Below, piece by piece: positions 17,886 to 27,585 of a DNA stretch of 64,000 bases. Source of the DNA: Chthonomonas calidirosea T49 (lineage in GTDB: Bacteria; Armatimonadota; Chthonomonadetes; Chthonomonadales; Chthonomonadaceae). Numbering within the stretch: position 1 is the first letter of the stretch; every line of letters starts with the position of its first letter. The notes beneath the pieces were generated by a model that was not told the DNA's origin, ran no database searches, and saw only the letters and a program-made list of their open reading frames with translations. The stretch is taken from assembly GCF_000427095.1 (NCBI RefSeq), contig NC_021487.1, forward strand, positions 2,439,325 through 2,503,324, written 5' to 3'. Made by a program: the position numbers and the translations under genes.

Positions 17886-19274
17886 ATGTCGGAAGCCATT
17901 GAGGTGATCAATCCCTATACGGGGACGTGCGTGGGAAAGGTACCGCGTGGAGGTGCTGCCGAGGTAGACGCAGCGGTGCGTCGTGCGAAGGAGGCTATGC
18001 AGGCGATGCGCAACATGCCGTTGCATCGGCGCGCTGCCATTCTCAAGAAAACGTCGCAGTTGCTCCAGGAACGCGCCGAGGCCTTCGCCCAGCTCATCAC
18101 ACAAGAGTCGGGAAAAACCATTCGCGAGACGCGGGCCGAAGTTGCAAGAGCGGCGGCTATCTTTGAATATGCGGCGGAGGAGGCCCGGCGTCTGCATGGA
18201 GAGACTTTACCTTTTGACGCTTTCCCGAACGGAGAGAACCATATCGGTTTCTACCTTCGTGAGCCGGTTGGCATTGTAGGTGCCATTACGCCTTGGAACG
18301 TGCCTCTTGCCTTAGCCGCACATAAGATCGCACCGGCCTTGGCTTCTGGGAACTGCGTGGTGTTAAAGCCGGCAGAACAGACCCCCCTCAACGCGCTGCG
18401 TCTTGCCCAAGCTCTCCGGGAGGCGGGGCTTCCTGAGGGGGCTTTGGAGGTAGTGACCGGCTATGGTGAAGAGGCTGGCGATGCTTTGGTAACCCATCCT
18501 GATGTCGGTTTTCTCTCCTTCACCGGCAGTCGTGAAGTTGGGATAGGACTGCCCGCAAGAGCCGGCTATAAGCGTGTAGCCCTAGAGCTAGGCGGCAACA
18601 GCCCAATCATCGTAACCCAGAGCGCTGATATCGAGCGGGCTGCAGAGGCCATTGTACGAGGCGGCTATGCGGTGGCCGGTCAACTGTGCATCTCAGTTCA
18701 ACGCATTTTGGTGCACCGCACTGTCCGCGAGGTGCTTCTCGAAAAGCTAATCGCTCGCATCCGTCAGCTTCGGTTAGGTGATCCGCTGGATGAGGCTACC
18801 GATGTGGGCGTGCTCATCTCTAAAGAGGCTTGTGATCGCGTGGAGAAAGCCGTTCAAGAGGCTGTGCAGGCCGGGGCCAAAGCAGCCATCGGAGGGAAAC
18901 GCATTGGCCCTGCCGCTTTCGAGCCGACCCTCCTGACTGATGTTCGACAAGACATGCCGATTGCCATCAACGAGGCCTTTGCCCCGCTCACGCTCCTCAT
19001 CGAGTTCGACACGTTGGACGAGGCCATTGCCATGGCCAATGCCACTCCTTATGGCCTGAATGCTGGCATCTATACACGAGATATTGAGGAAGCTCTAAGT
19101 GCTGCAAACGCGATCGTGGCCGGCTCAGTGATGATCAATGAGGTGCCTACTTTCCGTTCCGATCTCATGCCCTATGGTGGTCGTAAGCAGAGCGGATTAG
19201 GGCGTGAAGGGGTGCGTTTCGCCATGGAGGAGATGACGGAGACGAAGGTGGTCTGTATCCAAAGGCTTATCTAA
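17886..19274 (+). CDS. NAD(P)-dependent aldehyde dehydrogenase
   Basis: 462-residue member of the ALDH superfamily. The cofactor-binding stretch is GAITPWNVPLALAAHKIAPA and NCVVLKPAEQTP; the general base lies in ALELGGNSPI (about residue 238) and the catalytic Cys in VAGQLCISVQR (about residue 270). The Q-x-C-x-S context and length are like lactaldehyde, phosphonoacetaldehyde and non-phosphorylating glyceraldehyde-3-phosphate dehydrogenases, so a short hydroxy- or phospho-aldehyde is plausible. The ATG at 17886 is chosen because it lies eight bases from AAGGAG, while the one at 17880 is too close. It is a single gene after the flagellar terminator. Confidence 0.9.
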   Translation: MSEAIEVINPYTGTCVGKVPRGGAAEVDAAVRRAKEAMQAMRNMPLHRRAAILKKTSQLLQERAEAFAQLITQESGKTIRETRAEVARAAAIFEYAAEEARRLHGETLPFDAFPNGENHIGFYLREPVGIVGAITPWNVPLALAAHKIAPALASGNCVVLKPAEQTPLNALRLAQALREAGLPEGALEVVTGYGEEAGDALVTHPDVGFLSFTGSREVGIGLPARAGYKRVALELGGNSPIIVTQSADIERAAEAIVRGGYAVAGQLCISVQRILVHRTVREVLLEKLIARIRQLRLGDPLDEATDVGVLISKEACDRVEKAVQEAVQAGAKAAIGGKRIGPAAFEPTLLTDVRQDMPIAINEAFAPLTLLIEFDTLDEAIAMANATPYGLNAGIYTRDIEEALSAANAIVAGSVMINEVPTFRSDLMPYGGRKQSGLGREGVRFAMEEMTETKVVCIQRLI

Positions 19275-19424
19275 GAGCGTCTTGCGTAGGCAGTGGGTTA
19301 GGAACGGAGGCGGCGCCTGCTATAACACCCTGCTTGTGGGGTAAGATTCTAAAGCGCAGTGATGTTGAAATCGTCACTTTGCGTTGCCATGCGAACAGGG
19401 TAGGAACTGTTGGAATGGCTCTAG

Positions 19425-19985
<561 letters not shown>

Positions 19986-20004
19986 GCGAGGGTGAACATC
20001 TTCG

Positions 20005-21582
20005 ATGAGAGGAGAGAGAGCCATTTTTTTACCACAGCAATGGTTCTTAGGATGTTGGTTGTTAGGCTTCATGATAGCGCCTATAGGCGCGTTCTGCCAG
20101 GTAAGCCCATCACGGACGATGCCCTCGGTCCCTCATACCGGCACTTCGGCGTCTCTAGAAGAGAGCTTTCAGCGGGCGGTTACGCTCTTCAATTCTGGTA
20201 AACTGGACGATGCGGAAGCCATTTTTCGTCGTTTGAACGCCTCTGATCCCAATAACGTGAGCGTTGTCACCTATTTAGGGCTCATTGCACTCCGCCGGCG
20301 TGACTATGCTGGTGCCTTAGAGCCTCTCAAGAGGGCGGTGCAACTTCAGCCTAACCAGCCCGAAACGCATATCAACCTTGGAAACGCCTACGACGGTCTG
20401 AAGCGCTATACGGATGCCATCGGCGAATTTCAGCGGGCGATTGCTCTCGATCCGAAATCTGTGAGCGCCTACTACGATCTAGGTAGCGTCTACTTTGAGA
20501 CCAAAGAGTATGCCAAGGCAGTGGATGCTTACCGCCGTGCGGCTAGCCTAAGCCCGAACGATCCTGAAGTTCAAAACAACTATGGTGTCGCTTTAGAGGC
20601 AGCAGGAAATCTCTCTGCGGCCGTACAGGCCTACACACGGGCGCACCAGCGCGACCCCCATAATGCGACTTATGCCCTCAATCTCGGCTTGGCGTTGCAG
20701 AAGATGGCACGTAAGGCGCAGGCAGCTCACAATCTTGACCGTGCTGGTGCCCTATGGAGGCAAGCGCGCATTGCCTTGGCCGACGCCGTGGCGCAGGAAC
20801 CCAACAACTATGCTTTGCGGGAAACCTATGCCGAGGCTCTAGACGAGATGGGCGAATACTCGTTGGCGGTTCCTCAGTTCCAGAAAGCACTTGCCCTGAA
20901 GCCCGAATCGTTTCGTACCTATTTTCATTTCGGCATAACCTTGGCGCATCTTGGCCGCTATGCACAAGCGGCGCCCGTGCTGCAGCATGCCTTAAGCCTA
21001 CATCCGGATGATCCACAGACGCTGCGGCTCATTGGGTTTGTTGAATATAAAATTGGGAACTATTCGGCCGCAGCGCATGCCTATCAACGCCTTACGGAAC
21101 TCGATCCACACGATCTAGCGGCCTGGAATAATCTTGGAGCTGCCCTACAACAGGCGGGAGACGAGGTAGGAGCTTTTGAAGCCTTGCAAAGCGCTCTCAA
21201 GCAAGGCGATGGACCCCAATTGGCTCCATTGCATCGTGCTGTCGGGTTCTATTATCTAAAAAAGGGCGATCCGCAAAGCCTACAGAAAGCGGAAAAGGAG
21301 TACCAGACGGCCATCCAAGAGTCGCCTGACAATGCCGACGGATATAACGGCCTTGGACTAGTGGAGGAGAAGGAGGACAAATTGCAGGCGGCACTGGAAG
21401 CGTTCCAGCATGCGATTCAACTGAACCCGAAATTTGCCGATGCTTATAACAATTTGGGCGTGGTCTACGAGCGTTTAGGCAAAAAAGATCAGGCGCTGGC
21501 CGCCTATCGCAAGGCCGTGGAGATTGACCCTAAAAACCGACCAGCCAGGGCGAACCTCAAGCGTCTTTCAGGAGAAAAGTAG
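20005..21582 (+). CDS. Exported or membrane-anchored TPR-repeat protein
   Basis: 525 residues: an N-terminal hydrophobic segment (about residues 12-31, WFLGCWLLGFMIAPIGAF) that is a signal peptide or anchor, a short linker, then about a dozen tetratricopeptide repeats to the C-terminus. Repeats such as PNQPETHINLGNAYDGLKRY, PKSVSAYYDLGSVYFETKEY and PKFADAYNNLGVVYERLGKK show the TPR consensus with a 34-residue period. TPR arrays bind other proteins; no enzyme domain is seen. The stop is two bases before the next start, so it forms a pair with the unknown exported protein that follows. Confidence 0.85.
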   Translation: MRGERAIFLPQQWFLGCWLLGFMIAPIGAFCQVSPSRTMPSVPHTGTSASLEESFQRAVTLFNSGKLDDAEAIFRRLNASDPNNVSVVTYLGLIALRRRDYAGALEPLKRAVQLQPNQPETHINLGNAYDGLKRYTDAIGEFQRAIALDPKSVSAYYDLGSVYFETKEYAKAVDAYRRAASLSPNDPEVQNNYGVALEAAGNLSAAVQAYTRAHQRDPHNATYALNLGLALQKMARKAQAAHNLDRAGALWRQARIALADAVAQEPNNYALRETYAEALDEMGEYSLAVPQFQKALALKPESFRTYFHFGITLAHLGRYAQAAPVLQHALSLHPDDPQTLRLIGFVEYKIGNYSAAAHAYQRLTELDPHDLAAWNNLGAALQQAGDEVGAFEALQSALKQGDGPQLAPLHRAVGFYYLKKGDPQSLQKAEKEYQTAIQESPDNADGYNGLGLVEEKEDKLQAALEAFQHAIQLNPKFADAYNNLGVVYERLGKKDQALAAYRKAVEIDPKNRPARANLKRLSGEK

Positions 21583-21584
21583 TC

Positions 21585-22880
21585 GTGCTACCCCAATGGG
21601 AATGCGGAAAGGGTGTACTATGCCTCGGACACACGGCATGGTCTCGACTCTTTAGTAAACCGGTTATCACCGCATGTCTTATCCTCTGGGTAATATCGCT
21701 AGGGCTGACGGCATCCTGCCGTGGGCCGGTTACGCCGCAAACAGCTTCTGCTTCGACGACGCAGCCCGATGTGGAGCTGTTCTATTTTGGAGAGGACTTG
21801 CTTAATCCCTCCAATTCGGGCGATGTGGTGCTGATGTGTGTGGTCTGTAATAGGGGAGATAGCCCCGTTCCAGCTAACAGCCTGCAGTTGCGTTGTCTTG
21901 CCCTATCTGGACTGGACTATACCTCCGGCGACATCACCCCTCTTCTGCCGGCATTGGCACCGCACCAGTTTGTGGTCTATCGGTGGCGTCTTGCTCCTAC
22001 AGGGGAGGGGCCTATGTTGGCGGCGGCTATCCTCCAATCGGCGCAAACACCGGCGGGATGCGTGCCCGCCGTGCTCCAGATCGCCTCAACAGCCCCACCT
22101 TCTCTACAAGCGCCGCCTCACTTCGGTGCCCCGTTGCCAACACAAAAGGCACCGGCGGCGGGCGTGGATCAACGAGGGGCTTGGATAGGCGCAAACCGAG
22201 TGGGGCTACGCCTCGTACGCACACAGGACGGGCGTCCACTTCTGTTGCTCACTACGCGTAACGGTTCGGTGTGGCAGATGGCGGGCATTGTATGGCCACT
22301 CTTTCGGGTCTGCTCCGCAGAGGATGCCATAAAGCCGTGGTGGCATGCGTTTTATTGGGAGGACACCCGTGTGCAGAGCACCAAGACGAGCGCTACGCTT
22401 ACCCTTATAGGTTCTGTGGGGAGGCTTTGGCGTGCGGAGATGAGCTTTACGGTTCAGCCGAACACAACCGCAGTGGCCTGTGCCCTCCGACTAGTTGCGC
22501 GCGCCAATCTGCGGGTGCACGCGTTGCAGCTGCCTCGGCTGTTTATCCCAAACACGTTTTCACCTCCACCGGCCAACGGCACGCCTTTGGTTCTTACCCA
22601 AGACGACCCTAGTCCCCTTGGACAGACGCCTCTTATCGCGGCCTATCATTACGGCTTCGTAACCAGCGGCATTGTCGCTTCTGTGGCACCGTTGGCCAAC
22701 TTGCAATGGGAGTGCCATCAGGGCAGCGCCGCCGATGTCTCCATTATCGCCCCCGAATGGAAGGCCAACGGCGACGATCCACTCGTTCTTGCAAAGGCCT
22801 CGCTCGTGGTAAACTTTCGGCTTTTTACCCTCGCACCTAGTCTCACGATTAGCGATGCGTTGCGCTTTCAGACTCCGTAA
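21585..22880 (+). CDS. Exported protein of unknown function, lipoprotein-like N-terminus
   Basis: 431 residues from a GTG start with GGAG ten bases upstream. After a cytoplasmic head of about 25 residues comes one hydrophobic segment (VITACLILWVISLGLTASC) whose last Cys could be a lipid-attachment site, although Thr at -3 is a poor fit. Residues about 55-160 look like a beta-sandwich (VELFYFGEDLLNPSNSGDVV) of the CARDB/adhesin type; the rest is beta-rich and not recognised. It is translationally close to the TPR gene and shares a theme with it, exported and non-enzymatic. I do not recognise a family. Confidence 0.7.
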   Translation: MLPQWECGKGVLCLGHTAWSRLFSKPVITACLILWVISLGLTASCRGPVTPQTASASTTQPDVELFYFGEDLLNPSNSGDVVLMCVVCNRGDSPVPANSLQLRCLALSGLDYTSGDITPLLPALAPHQFVVYRWRLAPTGEGPMLAAAILQSAQTPAGCVPAVLQIASTAPPSLQAPPHFGAPLPTQKAPAAGVDQRGAWIGANRVGLRLVRTQDGRPLLLLTTRNGSVWQMAGIVWPLFRVCSAEDAIKPWWHAFYWEDTRVQSTKTSATLTLIGSVGRLWRAEMSFTVQPNTTAVACALRLVARANLRVHALQLPRLFIPNTFSPPPANGTPLVLTQDDPSPLGQTPLIAAYHYGFVTSGIVASVAPLANLQWECHQGSAADVSIIAPEWKANGDDPLVLAKASLVVNFRLFTLAPSLTISDALRFQTP

Positions 22881-22954
22881 ACGACTACGCCTAAGGGCGG
22901 CTCTGCTCTGGCACGACAGACGAAACTGCCTCCAAGAAGTATGGCCGTTTACAG

Positions 22955-22977
22955 CGGCTCGGCTAGCAATAGAGCCG
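22955..22977. other. Gene-free stretch 22881-23165: one short inverted repeat
   Basis: The 285-bp gap before ispE contains a hairpin CGGCTC / GAGCCG (22955-22960 and 22972-22977), without a T-tract, and the palindromic repeat-like block at 23131-23156. Short open frames here look like shadows and have no ribosome-binding sites. No tRNA is visible. Confidence 0.4.
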
Positions 22978-23130
22978 GCCGCGATCCTATCCGCTAGCCC
23001 TGCCAAGCCGGAGGATATGCCAACAGAGAGAGGATTCCTGTGTCTTGCGATTTCTCTTTCGTACCATGCCTGTAAGCCAAACGGGTGCGAGGGTAGGAGC
23101 ACAGGGCCCTGCGCCTCTACTTAACAACGT

Positions 23131-23156
23131 GGGAGGGCGCGCTTCCTCCGCGCGCA
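23131..23156. repeat. Palindromic intergenic repeat-like element (copy B)
   Basis: GGGAGG, arm GCGCGC (23137-23142), TTCCTCC, arm GCGCGC (23150-23155). The frame of GGGAG, six-base arm, pyrimidine-rich loop with TCC, complementary arm and a closing CA is the same as at 9676-9700, but the arm sequence differs, so pairing rather than sequence is kept. It sits 10 bp before ispE and may also affect its translation. Confidence 0.4.
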
Positions 23157-23165
23157 CATTTATGC

Positions 23166-24089
23166 ATGAAGATACGCTGTTTTGCTAAAATCAATCTTAC
23201 GCTCGATGTATTCAGCAAGCGGGCCGATGGCTATCATTCGCTTGCCACTGTCATGCAGAGCATTGCACTGCATGACCTACTTGCGTTGTCGCCCTCGGAA
23301 GTGCCCGGCATTCACTTCATGTGTGAGGCACCCGATCAGATAGATGTTCCGGCCGATTCGAGCAATTTGGTTGTTCGGGCGGCGCATCTCCTTTGGGAGC
23401 GCGCTGCACAGAAGGAGTATCCCCTTCCTAGCGGTTTATCGCTGCATTTGCAAAAACGAGTGCCCTCTCAAGCCGGTTTAGGGGGTGGCAGCAGCGATGC
23501 GGCGGCGACCTTATGGGCGATGCAGCATTTTTTTCGACTTTCACTCAGTCCACAAGAGCTTCTTGAATGCGCTCAGGCACTGGGATCCGATGTGCCCTTT
23601 TTTCTGTTAGGGGGTACTGTGGTGGCCCGAGGACGCGGTGAGCAGCTTACCCCCCTTCCCGATATCCCGCCCTTTTGGTTAGTTATTGTCAAGCCAGATA
23701 TCGGCATCTCTACGAGATGGGCTTATGAAGCACTCGATGCTAGGCCGGATCGCCGTTCTCACCGAGCTACAAAGCGTATGGAGGAGGCGATTCTTCATGG
23801 GGATTTTGAACGCGTGATGGCCTTTCAGTGCAATGACTTTGAGCAAGTGGTTTTTGAGGCCTACCCGCAACTGGCCTGGCTCGCGGATGAAATACGGATG
23901 GCAGGGGCTCTCCAAACTCATCTTTGCGGCAGTGGTTCCGCTCTCTACGGCGTTTTCTCCGATCAACGCGCCGCCCTACATGGTGCCGAGCTGCTCGGCA
24001 AACGCTACTCCCACGTCTACGTTACACACACCTTAACGCGCGAACGTTTCCAGCAACTACGCCTTGCGGAGGAAGAATGCTCCCTGTAG
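23166..24089 (+). CDS. ispE: 4-diphosphocytidyl-2-C-methyl-D-erythritol kinase
   Basis: 307-residue GHMP kinase that phosphorylates CDP-methylerythritol in the non-mevalonate isoprenoid pathway. The IspE start KIRCFAKINLTLDVFSKRAD with GYHSLATVMQSI is diagnostic; the ATP loop is VPSQAGLGGGSSDAAATL (about residues 97-114), and the C-terminal domain carries LCGSGSALYGVF. Length is normal. It overlaps the following nucleotidyltransferase start by 13 bases. No clear ribosome-binding site precedes the ATG, where the upstream hairpin lies. Confidence 0.95.
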   Translation: MKIRCFAKINLTLDVFSKRADGYHSLATVMQSIALHDLLALSPSEVPGIHFMCEAPDQIDVPADSSNLVVRAAHLLWERAAQKEYPLPSGLSLHLQKRVPSQAGLGGGSSDAAATLWAMQHFFRLSLSPQELLECAQALGSDVPFFLLGGTVVARGRGEQLTPLPDIPPFWLVIVKPDIGISTRWAYEALDARPDRRSHRATKRMEEAILHGDFERVMAFQCNDFEQVVFEAYPQLAWLADEIRMAGALQTHLCGSGSALYGVFSDQRAALHGAELLGKRYSHVYVTHTLTRERFQQLRLAEEECSL

Positions 24090-24828
24090 TTATTTTGGCG
24101 GGCGGTAAGGCCAAGCCGGAACTGCAAGCGGCGATAGGCGGCCCGCATCGTGCCCTTGCCGTTGTCGGCGGCAAAACCCTGTTGGCGCATGTGGTAGAGG
24201 CGATGCAAGAGGCCGGTGCAACGTCTATCTGCGTTGTGGGGGATATGCCTACGAGTTTGTCCTACCACGTTCTGCCCGATCACGGCGATTTTGTGGCGAA
24301 CCTTTTGCTGGGCTGTCTTTCTTTAACGAAGAGCCTTTTGTGCTGATCTCTACATGCGATCTCCCCTTTCTTACCGGAAATGTTGTGTTGCGGTTTATGG
24401 AGGATTCTCTGCAGCTTGCAAAGCGCGAACATGCTGGTTTTATTTGGCCCGTTGTACCGGTTTCTCTCTGCTACGAGCGATTTCCACAGATACATCGTAC
24501 GTCCTTACGACTAAGTGAGGGTGTTTTTACCGGCGGCAACCTAGCTCTTATTGCGCCTAAGGCACTTCTCAAGCAACAAGCACGAATCGCATCGGCCTAT
24601 GCTGCCCGAAAAAGTCCTCTTCGCTTGGCGAAACTGCTGGGTGCTTCCGCCTTGCTCCGACTGCTTCTTTCGCAGACCCTCTTTCCGTCACTTCTAACCA
24701 TAGCGTGGTTGGAAGCGCGCGTTTCTAACCTGCTCGGCAGTCCAGCCCGCGCACTACGTTCGGAATACCCCGAATTAGCGACCGATCTTGACAGGCCCGA
24801 AGATTTTCGCGCTCTTAAGGTGCGATAA
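24077..24828 (+). pseudogene. MobA-like nucleotidyltransferase, interrupted by a frameshift
   Basis: The start MLPVVILAGGKAKPELQAAI is the Gly-rich nucleotide loop of the NTP_transf_3 family (MobA, IspD and GlmU relatives). That frame runs to a stop at 24346, but the rest of the protein is in another frame from about 24316: SFFNEEPFVLISTCDLPFLT restores the CDLPF metal-binding motif, and GVFTGGNLALI and the helical C-terminus follow to 24828. One missing base between 24313 and 24316 explains both. No slippery heptamer is seen, so it is a pseudogene, an assembly error or an unusual recoding. It begins inside the end of ispE, which suggests cotranscription. Confidence 0.8.
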
Positions 24829-24987
24829 AAGAGAGACCGGGCACAGTGAATGGAAAATAGTGCTGCCCTTATTGATCCCTATCCACTAAGCGGCATCCAC
24901 TAACCACTCTCCAACAGTTACTATCTCATTTACAAGCCGCAGGCTGGTCTCAACGATTCCACTCCAAGGACCGATCTCCCTACCCCG

Positions 24988-25016
24988 TAAAAATTCGTGC
25001 AGAATCGCGCCGAGAA
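24988..25016 (+). promoter_or_regulatory. Sigma-28-like promoter candidate before fliK
   Basis: TAAA (24988-24991) and GCCGAGAA (25009-25016) match TAAA and GCCGATAA at 11 of 12 positions, but the spacer is 17 bp instead of about 15. It stands at the head of the second flagellar operon in a 219-bp gap with no other gene, ending 31 bp before the chosen fliK ATG. Confidence 0.35.
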
Positions 25017-25047
25017 CGCCAACAATAGAAGCGAGGGAATATTTACG

Positions 25048-27126
25048 ATGAAAGGAGGTGATACCATCGTGGTAACCATTCTACCCTCGCTGCCACAACA
25101 GAGCGCCGCAGCGGTTCCAAAAGCCGCGAGCCCCAACGGCGATTCGGCAGACGTTCCATCCTTTGCCGACCACCTTCAAGAGGCTTTGCCGCAAGGTGCC
25201 GACACAGACCAAGGCACACCGAAACAGGGCACAGAAAAAACGCAGCTGCTGACGCCTGCCCAGGCCGATTCCTCCAAGCCAAGTGTGGAGGCACAAGCCG
25301 CTGAAGATGCGACCGAGCCGGCCCAGCAAGGCGTTACAAAGCGGGGGCCTGCAAAACCAGGTGCAGCGACTTCTGCCGCACCGGATCAAGTAACAGATCA
25401 GGTGTTGGCAGTGACGGCTGTCGTGCAGGCTCTTTCGCCACCCGCGGTGTTGGGTGGCACCTCTTCGGACGCAACGAACCCAAACACCGAGGCAGAAGCT
25501 GTTGGTACAAGGCCAACGTCCTTCTCCATGATACCCAACCTACCTCAAACGCACGGCATAGGCGATCAGGGTCTACGTATGACCTCGGTAGCATCAGGTC
25601 AGGAGATTCCCTCCGTCCTTGATAAGACCCCTGCAAGGCCCACCTCACCCGCGCCGGCGCTAAAGGAAGCGTCTGTAGGAGGGCCTGCCGCTGTGTCTTC
25701 AGCGATCGCATCGGCTCCACTAGCAGCGGCTTCTGAAGCTAAAGGTTATGTGCCTCTAAGCGCTGTGAATGGGGCGGAGAGCGTTGCTATACCGGCTCCA
25801 ACGAGCTCTTCTGAGGCACCGGTCAACGTGAAGGTTGCTGCTGGCAGCAATGTGACATCGAGTATCGCAGGTTCTCAAGCGCAAGTTATCATGGCGACGA
25901 CGGCGGTCTTCGACGGGAACGCGCAGAACGTCGCCGCAAAGCAGATCGGCGTGTCCGCGCAGTTGCATCAGGTTGCAGCAGAAGGAAACGACACCGACTC
26001 GTCGCCTACGGCGAGCGTGTTGCAGAGCGTACCTGGTGCGCAACCAGGTGTAGAAATTGCTACACAGAGTACAGAGCAGCCTAAGGCAGCTCAGGCGATA
26101 TATGGGATAGAGGCATCGCATCCCGCACAAACGCTGCAAGAGGGGCTTCTTCGCAGCACCGTGTTGGGAAAGGGCTCTCTACCTCAGCAAGTCGTACGAT
26201 TTTCTGGGCACCCCAGCATTGGCCTTGAGGGGGAGGGCGTCGGCCTTGAGGGGAAGGGCGTCGGCTTTGAAATGGCCAAAACCTCCACACCGAAAAACAA
26301 TTCGACGGAAGGGTTAAACGCGCCTGCACCGCATGAGATCGTGGGAGGTGCGGCAGACCCGAACCTGCTCTCCACAGAGGCACTGACAAAACCGACCTCT
26401 ATCGTGACAGCGCATGAGAACGTCGCCGATGTGCAGACAACGGTGCCATCTGTGGATGCATCGCCTAATTCGCAAAGCACAAGCGCCAGCGCAGACAGCA
26501 GCAACTCGACAGATGGAAACGCCGCGCAGCAACCGTGGCCCCATGCAAGCGTGACCATCCCAGCGCCGCAACAAAGCCAGCCCAACAACGTGCTAGGCTC
26601 GGCAGCTTTCTCCTCACCGAATGCCGTTGGGCTTTCGCAGGGCATACTCGATCGCGTTCAGGTAGCTCAGCAGGTGGTGCAGCATCTCGAGGCCGCTCGC
26701 TCGATGTTAGGCCGTGGCGAGATCACGTTGCGGCTAAGCCCACCCGAACTTGGCACACTGCGCATAGCGCTCAGCAGCGGTGCGCAAGGGGTAACGGCGC
26801 ATCTAGTTGCGGAAACAAGTCAGGTGCAGCGCGCCCTCATGGACGAACAGCACCGACTGCATGCCGCTCTCGAAGCGCAGGGCCTAAAGGTGCACTCGCT
26901 AGAGATAAGCGCCGGTAGCACGGGCCAGCAGAATCCAGCTCCGTTCGGCGGCTCATTGCAGATGCAGCATCAGGCAAGCGGTTATTCAGGGGGGAGCTAC
27001 GCTTCTGCAGGCCGTGAGAATGTCATGTCGTCCATCGAGCCGATGGAAGATGTCGGTACGGACGAAAAGCTTGGCCTTTCCACGGCGCTGTTCGTAGGTA
27101 CATCTCGCCTTAACTTTTTAGCGTAA
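25048..27126 (+). CDS. fliK: Flagellar hook-length control protein FliK
   Basis: 692 residues from the ATG at 25048. A perfect AAGGAGGTGAT at 25052-25062 lies inside the frame and suggests that the GTG at 25069 may be the real start, seven residues later. Residues 1-540 are low-complexity, rich in Ala, Ser, Pro, Gln and Thr, as expected for the molecular ruler. The conserved C-terminal Flg_hook domain begins near 560: GEITLRLSPPELGTLRIALS, GVTAHLVAETSQVQRALMDE, LHAALEAQGLKVHSLEIS. It sets hook length and switches export specificity. It heads the second flagellar operon, with flgD and flgE next. Confidence 0.9.
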   Translation: MKGGDTIVVTILPSLPQQSAAAVPKAASPNGDSADVPSFADHLQEALPQGADTDQGTPKQGTEKTQLLTPAQADSSKPSVEAQAAEDATEPAQQGVTKRGPAKPGAATSAAPDQVTDQVLAVTAVVQALSPPAVLGGTSSDATNPNTEAEAVGTRPTSFSMIPNLPQTHGIGDQGLRMTSVASGQEIPSVLDKTPARPTSPAPALKEASVGGPAAVSSAIASAPLAAASEAKGYVPLSAVNGAESVAIPAPTSSSEAPVNVKVAAGSNVTSSIAGSQAQVIMATTAVFDGNAQNVAAKQIGVSAQLHQVAAEGNDTDSSPTASVLQSVPGAQPGVEIATQSTEQPKAAQAIYGIEASHPAQTLQEGLLRSTVLGKGSLPQQVVRFSGHPSIGLEGEGVGLEGKGVGFEMAKTSTPKNNSTEGLNAPAPHEIVGGAADPNLLSTEALTKPTSIVTAHENVADVQTTVPSVDASPNSQSTSASADSSNSTDGNAAQQPWPHASVTIPAPQQSQPNNVLGSAAFSSPNAVGLSQGILDRVQVAQQVVQHLEAARSMLGRGEITLRLSPPELGTLRIALSSGAQGVTAHLVAETSQVQRALMDEQHRLHAALEAQGLKVHSLEISAGSTGQQNPAPFGGSLQMQHQASGYSGGSYASAGRENVMSSIEPMEDVGTDEKLGLSTALFVGTSRLNFLA
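26221..26270 (+). repeat. 21-bp tandem repeat inside fliK
   Basis: Two near-identical 21-bp units (26221-26241 and 26242-26262) and a partial third encode GLEGEGV, GLEGKGV and GFE in the ruler region. In-frame repeats of this type can change ruler length by slippage without breaking the frame. Confidence 0.75.
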
Positions 27127-27159
27127 CAACGACCTTAAGGTTTAGGAGATCAGACGAAA

Positions 27160-27576
27160 ATGGCTATTAGCCCAACAACCAATAGTAGCACGACCAACAG
27201 CGTCGCAACTCAAATCGGCGCTGCCGTGCAACAGGTTCAGAACAACCAGCAGGTTAGCGAGCAGGACTTTCTGCAAATGCTTACGACCCAGCTGTCCAAC
27301 CAGGACCCGACACAGCCAGTGGATGAGAACCAGATGCTAGCTCAGCTTGCCCAGTTCTCAACCGTGGAGGGTGTTAACAATCTGTTGAACTCGCAAACAC
27401 AGCAGCAGGCGATCAGTCTGCTTGGGCACACGGTTCAGGCTTTAGTAAGTACCAACAATAGCCCGCAGATGGTTAGCGGCAAGGTGGTTGGTGTAAGCTG
27501 GAACGGCAGTAAGGTCTCACTGACGTTAGATAACAACACATCGGTAACACTCGATGAGATAACACAGGTCTCTTGA
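27160..27576 (+). CDS. flgD: Hook-capping protein FlgD, short form
   Basis: 138 residues. The N-terminal FlgD export and cap domain is well kept: VSEQDFLQMLTTQLSNQDPT, QPVDENQMLAQLAQFSTVEG, then SLLGHTVQALV. The C-terminal Tudor/Ig-like domains of proteobacterial FlgD are missing; only a short beta-rich tail (SGKVVGVSWNGSKVSLTLDN) remains, as in several Firmicutes. It directs polymerisation of FlgE, encoded two genes on. GGAGAT precedes the ATG. Confidence 0.9.
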   Translation: MAISPTTNSSTTNSVATQIGAAVQQVQNNQQVSEQDFLQMLTTQLSNQDPTQPVDENQMLAQLAQFSTVEGVNNLLNSQTQQQAISLLGHTVQALVSTNNSPQMVSGKVVGVSWNGSKVSLTLDNNTSVTLDEITQVS

Positions 27577-27585
27577 GGTGCCGTT

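Noticed and set aside
22560-23102. 180-residue minus-strand open frame reaching into the gap before ispE
   Set aside because: Mostly antisense to the unknown exported protein; composition (Arg/Gly-rich) and lack of a ribosome-binding site suggest a shadow.
24301-24340. Programmed -1 frameshift in the nucleotidyltransferase gene
   Set aside because: No X-XXY-YYZ slippery heptamer or downstream pseudoknot is visible at the junction; decay or sequencing error is simpler.
26184-26645. 153-residue minus-strand open frame within fliK
   Set aside because: Cys/Ala/Ser-rich low-complexity shadow of the ruler region.
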